Shown here: piece by piece, positions 16,620 to 25,646 of the stretch
Layout of the letters: each line of letters begins with the position of its first letter
How positions within the stretch are numbered: position 1 is the stretch's first letter
Origin: DALYLB01 sp964468345
Lineage (GTDB): Bacteria > Acidobacteriota > Blastocatellia > RBC074
Direction: 5' to 3'
Length of the DNA: 64,000 nucleotides
Assembly: GCA_964468345.1 (NCBI GenBank)
Contig: CAYXVZ010000035.1
Location: 1 to 64,000 of the forward strand
The notes under the pieces: generated by a model
The model's database searches: none
Told to the model about the DNA's origin: nothing
Seen by the model: only the letters and a program-made list of their open reading frames with translations
Program-made: the position numbers and the translations under genes

Positions 16620-17975
16620 TCACATCGCTTTCGAAAAAGTGTTCATCTGCGGTTGATCCCGTCGCAGCCGCGCATCGAAAAACACCGTGGCATTGCGCAG
16701 AAAGGGAAGGCCCCGCTCCGTCAGTTGCAATTCCTCGCCGCGAATTTCCACGAGGCCATCGTCGACGAGCGGCCGCAGGAACTCCCTCGCATCGGCCTGC
16801 TGCGTTTCCTCCAGCCGAACATTGAACCGCGTCATGAATTCCAAAATCTGTTCACGCCGCGCCTGATCTTCATGATTGAGCCGGTGCCCGCGCAGCGTCG
16901 GCAACTGGCCCGCATGCAGCTTCTGTTCGTAGGGGCCGATCGCCTTTTCATTTTGATGGAAGCAGGTGGGCGTTTCCGAAATCGCGCTCAATCCCATGCC
17001 GAGCAGCAAGCGCGTGCGGGCTTCCGTGTATCCCATGAAATTCCGGTGCAGCGTTCCTTCGGCCTGTGCGACGCTCAGCGCATCATGCGGCAGCGCAAAA
17101 TGATCCATGCCGATTTCGAGATAGCCCGCATCCAGCAGCAGCTGGCGCGCTCGTTCATACAGCGCGCGCTTTTCGCCCGCCTTCGGCAGGTCTTCATCTT
17201 TATAACTTCGCTGCGTCGGCTTGATCCATGGAACCAGCGCGAAGCTGTAAAGCGCGATCCGATCCGGCCGAAGTTCGATCGTTTTCTGCGCCGTGGATTC
17301 GATGCTCTCCATCGTCTGGCGCGGCAGGCCGTAGATCAGATCGAAATTCACGGATGTGAATCCCATCTCCCGCGCCTCTTCCGTGACGCGTTTGGTGATT
17401 TCATAGGGTTGATGGCGATTGACCAGCTTCTGCACGACTTCGTTGAAATCCTGAACGCCCAGCGATATTCGTGTGAATCCGAGGTCGATCAGCGTCTGCA
17501 TCTGTTCCCGATTGATTCGCCGCGGATCGACCTCGATCGAAGCGTCGAACGCGTCCTCGTCCCGCGCGGTGCCTTCAAGCAGCGGCGTCAGGATCCGTTT
17601 GAGATTCTCGGAGGTGAAAAAGGTCGGCGAGCCGCCGCCCAGGTGCAGTTGCTGCAGTGGACGCTTCGCGAGTTGCGGAAATCGATCGCGATACAGAGAC
17701 CATTCCCGATGCAGCAGATCGACATAGCCTTCTTCGCGGCCGTGATCGCGCGTGATGATTGTATTGCAGGCGCAGAACGTGCAGAGCGATTCGCAAAAGG
17801 GAAGGTGCAGATAGATCGCCCAGCTCGCATCCTCCGGTTCCAGCGCCTGGTCGATCGCCGCAAACCATTGTTCCGTCGTCGGGGAATCGGTCCAGTAGGG
17901 AACCGTCGGATAGCTCGTATACCGCGGCACCGGCACATCGTATTTCGCAAAGAGGTCTTTGAATTCGGTATTCAT
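16620..17975 (-). CDS. hemN: Oxygen-independent coproporphyrinogen III oxidase
   Basis: A 451-residue radical SAM enzyme. The N-terminus YDVPVPRYTSYPT (12-24) and the cysteine motif CESLCTFCAC at 61-70 (Cys61, 65, 68, 70) are the hallmarks of true HemN rather than HemW. GGGSPTF follows, and the C-terminal winged region contains GYTEARTRLLLGMGLSAIS (HemN trip-wire and substrate region). It decarboxylates coproporphyrinogen III to protoporphyrinogen IX without oxygen. I take the ATG at 17975 because the family N-terminus begins there; an in-frame upstream ATG (18020) would only add 15 residues. It heads a two-gene haem operon with hemY. The upstream 340 bp contain a family A palindromic element. 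Confidence 0.93.
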   Translation of the reverse strand: MNTEFKDLFAKYDVPVPRYTSYPTVPYWTDSPTTEQWFAAIDQALEPEDASWAIYLHLPFCESLCTFCACNTIITRDHGREEGYVDLLHREWSLYRDRFPQLAKRPLQQLHLGGGSPTFFTSENLKRILTPLLEGTARDEDAFDASIEVDPRRINREQMQTLIDLGFTRISLGVQDFNEVVQKLVNRHQPYEITKRVTEEAREMGFTSVNFDLIYGLPRQTMESIESTAQKTIELRPDRIALYSFALVPWIKPTQRSYKDEDLPKAGEKRALYERARQLLLDAGYLEIGMDHFALPHDALSVAQAEGTLHRNFMGYTEARTRLLLGMGLSAISETPTCFHQNEKAIGPYEQKLHAGQLPTLRGHRLNHEDQARREQILEFMTRFNVRLEETQQADAREFLRPLVDDGLVEIRGEELQLTERGLPFLRNATVFFDARLRRDQPQMNTFSKAM

Positions 17976-18318
17976 ATGGTTACTTCTTGAGTCAGGAACT
18001 GAAATTTTGGGTGGCGGCATGTTACGTGATCAGCGCGAAAACGAAAACCGTTGACCGGTCTCTCCAAATCAGTATGAACAATTTGGAGACAAGACATCTA
18101 CCACGAAGAAACGAAGAGCACGAAGAAAAGAAAGAAGGCCTGTCTATGAGCCTTTCTTCGTGCTCTTCGTTTCTTCGTGGTAAGTACTATTTTGCTTGTT
18201 CCGATTTAGCTTGTGGCCCTGGTTCCCACCGCGCCGCCAAGAAGATCGACAGGGCAGGGAAGGGAAGTGCGCGAAGGCTGAACTTGTGTTTGCCGAACCG
18301 CGGTCACACAATACGGCC
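17976..18318. promoter_or_regulatory. Divergent region with family A element
   Basis: This region lies between hemN (minus) and the binding-protein gene (plus). It holds a 148-bp family A element at 18063-18210 and one GGGCAGGGAAG word at 18252-18262. The remaining ~85 bp before hemN and ~110 bp before the plus-strand gene must carry the promoters. Confidence 0.6.
18063..18210. repeat. Family A palindromic element (CCACGAAG-type hairpin)
   Basis: The ends CAAATCAG (18064-18071) and CCGATTTAG (18201-18209) resemble the CTAAATCAG/CTGATTTAG termini of other copies. Inside, perfect 29-bp arms at 18100-18128 (ACCACGAAGAAACGAAGAGC...) and 18153-18181 flank a 24-base loop. Other copies are at 44950-45095, 56581-56728 and 60277-60424. 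Confidence 0.8.
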
Positions 18319-19194
18319 ATGGATCAAAACCCTATCACGGAATACCCGCGCCGCATCGTCTGCCTGACCGAAGAAACCACGGAGACCCTGTATTTATTGG
18401 GCGAACAGGACCGCATCGTCGGCGTTTCCGGTTACACCGTGCGTCCGCCCGAGGCCCGCCGGAAACCGAAGGTCTCGGCCTTCATCACCGCGAAGTTCGA
18501 CAAGATCATGGATCTCGAACCGGATCTGGTTCTCGGATTTTCCGACCTGCAGGCCGAAATCGCTTCCGAACTGATTAAACGCGGCGTGAACGTCATGGTC
18601 TGGAACCAGCGAAGCGTTGTGGAGATTCAACAGATGATTCTCACGCTCGGCCGCCTGGTCGGCGTGGAAGCGAAAGCCCATGAATTGCTGCTCGAACTGG
18701 AGCAGGGAATGAACGCCATTCGCGACGCGGCCGCGCAATGGCCGCGCCGGCCCCGCGTGTTTTTTGAAGAATGGCATGATCCCTTGATCTCCGGCATTCG
18801 CTGGGTGGAGGAACTGATTGAAATCGCCGGTGGGCAATCGATGTTTCCCGCGCTGCGCGATTGCAAAGCGGCGAAGGATCGCATTCTCGATCCGGCTGAG
18901 GTCGCCGCGCGCGATCCGGAAATTGTGATCGCTTCATGGTGTGGCCGAATGGTACAGAAAAAACAGATTCGCGAGCGGGCCGGGTGGGGAAGCGTGACGG
19001 CGGTGAAAGCCGATCATATTTTTGAAATCAAATCGACCTACATTCTGCAACCCGGCCCGGCGGCCCTGACGGAAGGGCTTCGCCAGCTGCACGCGGTGAT
19101 TGCGACGGCGATGGGGCAGGGAATTGACGCCTCTCTCGCGCCCCAGGAAAAAACAGATCGGGATTTGGCAGCGAGACTTGCCGCGCGCGGTTGA
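18319..19194 (+). CDS. Periplasmic-binding-fold protein, BtuF/FhuD-like
   Basis: A 291-residue protein of the helical-backbone metal/cobalamin/siderophore binding family. The opening pattern RRIVCLTEETTETLYLLGEQDRIVGVSGYT (11-40), the central DLEPDLVLGFSDLQAEIASELIKRGVNVMVWN and the late WVEELIEIAGGQ are typical of BtuF-like domains. No signal peptide is visible from the ATG at 18319, which is unusual for a transporter subunit. It may be cytoplasmic, as in many orphan cobalamin-binding homologues, or the true start may differ. No permease or ATPase gene is adjacent. The neighbouring gene 33 bp downstream is DUF421, with no known link. Ligand unknown; a corrinoid or metal chelate is the best guess. 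Confidence 0.8.
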   Translation: MDQNPITEYPRRIVCLTEETTETLYLLGEQDRIVGVSGYTVRPPEARRKPKVSAFITAKFDKIMDLEPDLVLGFSDLQAEIASELIKRGVNVMVWNQRSVVEIQQMILTLGRLVGVEAKAHELLLELEQGMNAIRDAAAQWPRRPRVFFEEWHDPLISGIRWVEELIEIAGGQSMFPALRDCKAAKDRILDPAEVAARDPEIVIASWCGRMVQKKQIRERAGWGSVTAVKADHIFEIKSTYILQPGPAALTEGLRQLHAVIATAMGQGIDASLAPQEKTDRDLAARLAARG

Positions 19195-19227
19195 CGCGGT
19201 TTTGAGAATTCGTCAATCATTCCCGCT

Positions 19228-19770
19228 ATGGAACTCATTTCGAATCTCGACTGGAAATCGATGTTTGTCCCGTCCGGAAACGTCTTCGAAATCGTTCTGC
19301 GCGGGACTGTGGTGTATTTCTTCCTGCTTGTACTCCTGCGGATTTTACGCCGGGAAGCCGGCGCCGTCGGGCTTTCCGATCTCCTCGTTGTCGTCATCAT
19401 TGCGGACGCCGTGCAAAATGCGATGGCCAATGAATACAAGTCGATTACCGAGGGCCTGGTGCTCGTGTCGACCATTGTCTTCTGGGATTTCTCGCTCGAC
19501 TGGCTCGGCAGCCGATCACAGTTTATTCATCGCCTGCTGCGGCCCGCGCCGATGCTGTTGATCAAGGATGGAAAGCTGCTGCGCCGAAATATGCGCCAGG
19601 AAATGATCACCGAAGAAGAGCTGATGAGCCAGCTTAGAAAGCAGGGAATTGACGCCTACGAAAAGGTGAAAAAGTGCTTTCTCGAAGGCGATGGCCAATT
19701 CAGCATTATCTCTGACGAAAAAGATTCCGGCGGCGGGGACAAGAATCAGAAAGACCGCCACATCGCCTGA
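19228..19770 (+). CDS. DUF421/YetF-type membrane protein
   Basis: A 180-residue protein with three hydrophobic N-terminal segments: about 20-42 (FEIVLRGTVVYFFLLVLLRIL), 50-66 (LSDLLVVVIIADAVQNA) and 75-92. A soluble C-terminal domain begins LLIKDGKLLRRNMRQEMITEEELMSQLRKQGI, the standard YetF C-terminal pattern. The family's function is unclear; the Bacillus homologues have been tied to spore germination and membrane stress. It follows the binding-protein gene by 33 bp on the same strand and could be translated from the same message. The family A/B composite element starts immediately after its stop codon. Confidence 0.87.
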   Translation: MELISNLDWKSMFVPSGNVFEIVLRGTVVYFFLLVLLRILRREAGAVGLSDLLVVVIIADAVQNAMANEYKSITEGLVLVSTIVFWDFSLDWLGSRSQFIHRLLRPAPMLLIKDGKLLRRNMRQEMITEEELMSQLRKQGIDAYEKVKKCFLEGDGQFSIISDEKDSGGGDKNQKDRHIA

Positions 19771-20113
19771 CAAAATCAGTGCAAACAACTTTGGGGCAAT
19801 GTCTTTTCCACGAAGAGCACGAAAACCAAAGAACGAAAGATAGAGTACGAAACAAATGAAAATAACGAAACAGACGAAAGTTCACCTGGCATTTCGTCTG
19901 TTTCGTTATTTTCGGTTGTTTCGTACTCTCTACCTCTCGCAATTCCGCAATATCTGAAGATCAGGAGGCCGTCGGAACAAAAAGATGGGGAAGATGATCG
20001 AAGAAATCAAAAGGCAAAAGTACGAACCTCATCACACAAAATAGGCTTCAAAGGCAATCCTTTTGCCTTTTGATTTCTCTTCCGTCGTACCGGTGTTTCT
20101 TGTTCTGATTCAG
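19771..20113. repeat. Composite palindromic element filling the DUF421-AraC gap
   Basis: It begins one base after the DUF421 stop with CAAAATCAGTGCAAACAACT (family A left end) and ends with TTCTTGTTCTGATTCAG at 20113 (family A right end), overlapping the araC-type stop codon. Inside are a half family A arm, a family B hairpin (19841-19931) and an AAAAGGCAAAAG hairpin (20003-20020 with 20061-20077). It looks like successive insertions into one family A copy. Confidence 0.7.
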
Positions 20114-21060
20114 GGAAGCGGCTTTGCCCCGCGAATCTGTCGTTTATATTGCAAGGGCGTGCGTTGGACGATGCTGCGAAAGACGAGGCCGAAATAACTC
20201 TGATCGCAAAATCCCACGGCGTAGCTGATTTCAGAGATGGATAGATCGGTCGTGGCCAGCAGGTGCTCTGCTTTGACCACGCGAAAATGATTCAGGTAGG
20301 TGATGAAAGACTGGCCGGTCACCTGTTTGAACAGCCGCATGAAGTGGGATTCGCTCAGATTCAGCAGCTGCGCCGCCGTCGTCACCGAAACCGCCTCCTG
20401 GTAATGCGTTTCGAGATAGGCAAAGAGCGGGGCCAGTTGTTCGATGGCGCGTTGTTTGCGGTTGAAAGTCTCGACCGTGCCCGGCTGGTCGGCATAATGA
20501 TTGACCAGCAGCATCAGGATCATTTTCAGATAGGTCCGAGCAGTCAGCCGCGCGCGCGTCGACGTGGCGGGCAGCTCCCGATGCACATGTTTGATCAAAT
20601 CGAAAATCTGAGCCGGAACCCCCGTGCTCCTTCTCACGATATGGGGAAATTCCGCATCCTGCATCAGGAAGGGCACGAGATATTCGACGTCCTCGCCCGT
20701 GGCGTCGGTGGCGCGAATCAGCTCCGGTAAGAAATACAGGCTGGCCGCTTTGACTGGACCGGTTTTCTTTTCCCGCTCCGGCCAGCGAATCGTGTGATAG
20801 TGCGTGCTGCTGATGACGGCCAGATCGCCGCTGTGCACGGGGAACTCCCGCTCCTGAATGCGGCAGATCAAATCGCCCTGCTGCAAATAGAAAATCTCGA
20901 AATAATCATGGCGATTCATCCGAATGTGATGCCGTTTATCCCAGACATAGAATCGCGCATCGAGGGGAAAGGCGGGATCGAACGGCCACACATGGACCCC
21001 GTCTGCATTGATCTGCGGCTCGATCAATGAAAAGGCGTTTTCCCATTTCAGTTTTGCCAT
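20110..21060 (-). CDS. AraC-family transcriptional regulator
   Basis: A 316-residue regulator with an N-terminal cupin-like sensor (residues about 25-110: FYVWDKRHHIRMNRHDYFEIFYLQQGDLICRI, then FPVHSGDLAVISSTHYHTI). The C-terminal AraC DNA-binding domain (about 205-305) has the first helix-turn-helix at VTTAAQLLNLSESHFMRLFKQVTGQSFITYLNHFRV and the second at LSISEISYAVGFCDQSYFGLVFRSIVQRTPLQYKRQ. It lies 95 bp downstream of the DUF1593 gene on the same strand. It probably regulates the neighbouring hydrolase/TonB block in response to a small carbohydrate or nucleoside. No operator could be identified. Its stop codon lies inside the right end of the composite palindromic element. Confidence 0.92.
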   Translation of the reverse strand: MAKLKWENAFSLIEPQINADGVHVWPFDPAFPLDARFYVWDKRHHIRMNRHDYFEIFYLQQGDLICRIQEREFPVHSGDLAVISSTHYHTIRWPEREKKTGPVKAASLYFLPELIRATDATGEDVEYLVPFLMQDAEFPHIVRRSTGVPAQIFDLIKHVHRELPATSTRARLTARTYLKMILMLLVNHYADQPGTVETFNRKQRAIEQLAPLFAYLETHYQEAVSVTTAAQLLNLSESHFMRLFKQVTGQSFITYLNHFRVVKAEHLLATTDLSISEISYAVGFCDQSYFGLVFRSIVQRTPLQYKRQIRGAKPLP

Positions 21061-21154
21061 GATGGGCGGATGCTATCCCTCTCTGCCACAGAATTCAAAT
21101 GATACGATCGTCAGAATCTTTGCCGCAGCGGATGCGGATCAGGCGCAACAACGA

Positions 21155-22573
<1,419 letters not shown>

Positions 22574-22963
22574 AGTTTGACTTGTTGTTCGGAAGTGGGC
22601 GGCGCTACACCTTAAGTCGGTTATCACTTCACTGTATGGACAGCCACAGAGGTCACCGCAGAACACAGAGAAATTTCAAGGCTTTTCATCCTCGGTGCTC
22701 TCTGTGAAACACAAGAACAACTTCTTGTTTTTTGAGCAAGAAATTTGCGTTGTGGGAAGAGAGAAACTGCAGCAAACGGAAATAACGGAACAGACGAAAA
22801 AGAAAGGCTGTCTATTCCGTCTGTTCCGTTATTTCCGTTTGTTCCGTACTCTCTCTTCATTCCTTTAGTTGCGGCTTCGCTGCTCTGTAACCTCTGTGGC
22901 TGTCCATACACGCAAATGAAATCCGATCTAATACGCGCCATGTTTGGTTTCGGCTTTTCCGGG
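22574..22963. repeat. Nested palindromic elements, family G around family B
   Basis: Outer ends at 22615 (AGTCGGTTATCACTTCACTG) and 22930 (reading inward as AGATCGGATTTCATTTGC) and inner arms TATGGACAGCCACAGAGG (22635-22652) / CCTCTGTGGCTGTCCATA (22891-22908) enclose a family B hairpin (22754-22860). The gap holds no gene. Confidence 0.75.
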
Positions 22964-23971
22964 TTAAGGTAATCCAAAGGTGAGGCGCGGGTGCAACCCC
23001 GAGTGACTCACTTGATGTGTGCGTTGATACTCATCGAGCAAGCTGAGGAAATCGTCCCACATGCGTTTTTCGTCAACGTCGGTGATCCAGGTGACTGTCT
23101 TTCCCGCCTCGCCCGCTTCAAACGTGAAATCGTCTTTCAAACGCGGACGCGGTGCGCTTTGGTGTTCGGTCATGCCCAACACATAAGCCAGCGTGATGTT
23201 GTCCCAAATGATCCATGGCTTGGAAAAATCATTCTTGCGCAGCGGCTTGACATAGCGGTAATACCACGCCTGAAATTCTTCCCACATCCAGGCGCCAATG
23301 GGGCCGCGTTCAGCGAGCATGGTTTTGGCCTGTTCGAGGCTGAGCGATAGGCTGGCTTTGCATACATCGCCCGGACCGATGACCAGCGGCACGTCTGAAG
23401 CCAAAATGGCTTGCACGGCTTTTACATCGTTGGCGATGTTGAATTCGTTGCCGCCCTGCCGATTGTTAAAACCCATCTGAATGACGCGAATGCGGTCTTT
23501 CATCGTCGGATCGGTCAAAAGGGCTGACGCCACGTCCGTGCCTGCGCCAATCATCAAGACCGTCAACCGATTGTCCTTGCCGAACGGCTTTGATTTCTCG
23601 ATCAGAAAATTGACTGCCGGACTGGGGCGCGGCGCGCGCGCGTCTTCCAGCGGCAGGCTGCCGCCTTCGATCAGGGGCGGATGCGTGCGCATCGCCAATC
23701 GGTTTTCGACTACGTCACGCAGGATGCGAAATGACGTGTACCCGGCGGGCGCGGTAATCGAAGGCGCGTGCGCTGACATCACACCCAATACTTCCACTCG
23801 CGGACTGAGCAGCAACCAGGCAATCGTCCATTGGTCGTCGACTTCGTTGCCGACATCGGTCGAAAGAATTACGGGAATTTTGCCCGAAGCCCCTTGATTT
23901 TGCGCCATGACGGTCGAGCAGAAACCAAGCAATACGCAAAGCCCCATCGAAAGACGGTGAAAACGATTCAT
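22964..23971 (-). CDS. Secreted inosine-uridine-type nucleoside hydrolase
   Basis: A 335-residue protein with a signal peptide (MNRFHRLSMGLCVLLGFCSTVMAQ) from the ATG at 23971. Then comes PVILSTDVGNEVDDQWTIAWLL, the DxGxxxDD calcium site of nucleoside hydrolases. NRLTVLMIGAGTDVASALL and a later ANDVKAVQAILASDVPLVIGP match the middle of the fold. Typical members cleave the N-glycosidic bond of ribonucleosides. The export signal suggests periplasmic action on imported substrates. It sits downstream of the TPR-TonB receptor-TPR block on the same strand and upstream of DUF1593, so the locus looks like a nucleoside or glycoside uptake and hydrolysis system (inference). Confidence 0.88.
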   Translation of the reverse strand: MNRFHRLSMGLCVLLGFCSTVMAQNQGASGKIPVILSTDVGNEVDDQWTIAWLLLSPRVEVLGVMSAHAPSITAPAGYTSFRILRDVVENRLAMRTHPPLIEGGSLPLEDARAPRPSPAVNFLIEKSKPFGKDNRLTVLMIGAGTDVASALLTDPTMKDRIRVIQMGFNNRQGGNEFNIANDVKAVQAILASDVPLVIGPGDVCKASLSLSLEQAKTMLAERGPIGAWMWEEFQAWYYRYVKPLRKNDFSKPWIIWDNITLAYVLGMTEHQSAPRPRLKDDFTFEAGEAGKTVTWITDVDEKRMWDDFLSLLDEYQRTHQVSHSGLHPRLTFGLP

Positions 23972-24319
23972 AAGTATTCTCCTATTGCTAAATCGCGGCG
24001 CAAGCCGTCCGCAATCCACTGAGCGCAAAAAACGCCATAGAATTCAGGAAAAAGAATTTCATCCGCGAAGTCACACGAAGGGTATTTACTCACTGATTTT
24101 CGTCCCTCTGGAACGGAGAGCCCGTGAGTAATTACCACGAAGGAGCACGCAGAATACCGAAAAAAGCAAACGAATACCGCCATGCGGTCCTCTTCGTGTA
24201 ACTTCGTGTAACTTCGTGTAGCTTCGTGGATGAAATTCTTTTTCCTGTATTCTATAGTCCTTCGAACAACAATCAAATAGCTTTGATTTTATTGAGGCAT
24301 GATTGGCAAAAGCTTCAAA
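23972..24319. repeat. Family C element with a family D element inside
   Basis: The outer ends at 24037 (ATAGAATTCAGGAAAAAG) and 24255 are inverted repeats that continue as TTTCATCCGCGAAGTCACACG, with the complementary right arm reading CTTCGTGGATGAAATTC. Inside, 24081-24136 (GGTATTTACTCACTG ... GTGAGTAATTACC) is a short copy of the element at 56388-56578. A triple TAACTTCGTG repeat lies at 24199-24228. Confidence 0.75.
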
Positions 24320-25525
24320 TCATTGCGATTTATTTTTTGTGGAAGCCGGTTTGACCGACAGTCCCTCGATAAATTTGGGAAGCGTGTTTTCCTGCTCCAC
24401 GTAGCTTTCCGGGGAGCCCAGATTTTTTTCCTGCTCTTTTTCGGTCAGTTGCCGAATGATGGCTTGTTCCCGGGCGAAGTCATCGCTTCGTTTCAACTTG
24501 CTGTAGCCTCTCGCCAAAAGGACGTGGGCGGAAAGATACTCCGGCCGCAGCCTGACCGCGCGTTCCAAGGTCGCAACCGCCGCCTCAATCTGTCCGTTGA
24601 TCTGTTGAATGTGTCCCAGCTGATAGAGCATCGTGGCGTTGTCCGGCTTCTGGCGCAGCCCCGCCGCCAGCCGTTCCGCGGCTTCCGGATAGCGTTTTTC
24701 CTGAATGTCTAACCAGGCAAGATAGGCATTGGCATGAAAGTCGGCGGGGTTTTGCGCCAGCGCGGCCTGAAGCTCGCTGGCAGCTTTTTCATACTCCAGC
24801 AAAAGCAGGTACGCATAACCCATCTGTGTGCGCAGCGTCGGCAGATTCTCCTTCAGTAGTTTCGCCTTGCTCAACTCCTGTATCGCGTTTTTTGCGTTTC
24901 TCTTCGCGTTCTGAATCGAACCTCGCACCAGATACACTTCGGCGCTGGTCGTTCCTCGCAGCGGCCCTTCCAGCAAGGCTTCCGCTTTTTCGATCTCTCC
25001 AATGCCGACGTATGCCGTCGCCAACGTGTAAGCCGCGTCCACATTGTTTGGGTTCGCCTGCAACGCGGCTTCCAGCGCCAGAATGCCGTCCTCGATCCGA
25101 TCCAGTTTCAGCCGGCAAAGTCCCAGCAAATGCAGCGCCTGTGGATGAGCGGGTTGCGCCTCCAGCACTTTGACCAGTTCCTGATGCGCGGCTTCAAATT
25201 GTTCCCCGCGAAAGCGGGCGAGGCCGAGAACCAGGCGAACGGACGTCAGTTCCGGCTTGAGCGCGAGCGCTTTGCCCAACGCCTCCATCGCTTTTTCGTT
25301 GCGCCCCAGATTCAGGTACACCAGGCCCAGGTTCGCCAGCACATCCACGCGGCGCGGCGCCAGTCGCAGCGCCTCTTCATACGCCAGCCGTGCGCCTTCC
25401 AGATCGCCTTTCTGCTGCAACTCAACGCCGCGGTTGAAGTGCGTTCGCGACGCATCCGATTGCGGCGCGGACTGGAGCGAACCGTGCAGCAACGACAGCC
25501 AGATGATCACAAGCGCAAGTCTCAA
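24320..25525 (-). CDS. TPR-repeat protein, exported
   Basis: A 401-residue protein with a signal peptide (MRLALVIIWLSLLHGSLQSA) and about nine tetratricopeptide repeats. Clear repeats are FNRGVELQQKGDLEGARLAYEEALRLAP, ANLGLVYLNLGRNEKAMEALGKALALKP and YQLGHIQQINGQIEAAVATLERAVRLRP. Such proteins act as scaffolds in periplasm or membrane complexes. Being encoded immediately downstream of a TonB receptor (122 bp), with a second TPR gene upstream of the receptor, suggests that both TPR proteins assist the receptor. The last residues (SVKPASTKNKSQ) are unstructured. No enzyme motif is visible. Confidence 0.88.
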   Translation of the reverse strand: MRLALVIIWLSLLHGSLQSAPQSDASRTHFNRGVELQQKGDLEGARLAYEEALRLAPRRVDVLANLGLVYLNLGRNEKAMEALGKALALKPELTSVRLVLGLARFRGEQFEAAHQELVKVLEAQPAHPQALHLLGLCRLKLDRIEDGILALEAALQANPNNVDAAYTLATAYVGIGEIEKAEALLEGPLRGTTSAEVYLVRGSIQNAKRNAKNAIQELSKAKLLKENLPTLRTQMGYAYLLLLEYEKAASELQAALAQNPADFHANAYLAWLDIQEKRYPEAAERLAAGLRQKPDNATMLYQLGHIQQINGQIEAAVATLERAVRLRPEYLSAHVLLARGYSKLKRSDDFAREQAIIRQLTEKEQEKNLGSPESYVEQENTLPKFIEGLSVKPASTKNKSQ

Positions 25526-25646
25526 TTTCCCTCCGCCCGCACCGGGGTATGAAGTGAGAAAAATCCTGAGCCCTGTTCGGACTCAGGATGGATGGTTTCA
25601 GATATGCAGGTTGTGGAGCAGGTTCCGAACCTGCTCCACCGGTTCT
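25526..25646 (-). terminator. Two hairpins after TonB receptor gene
   Basis: ATCCTGAG-11-CTCAGGAT (25563-25589) and GTGGAGCAGGTTC/GAACCTGCTCCAC (25613-25639, perfect 13-bp arms with a one-base loop) lie between the receptor stop and the downstream TPR gene. They could attenuate read-through. The second is related to a sequence near 60171. Confidence 0.5.
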
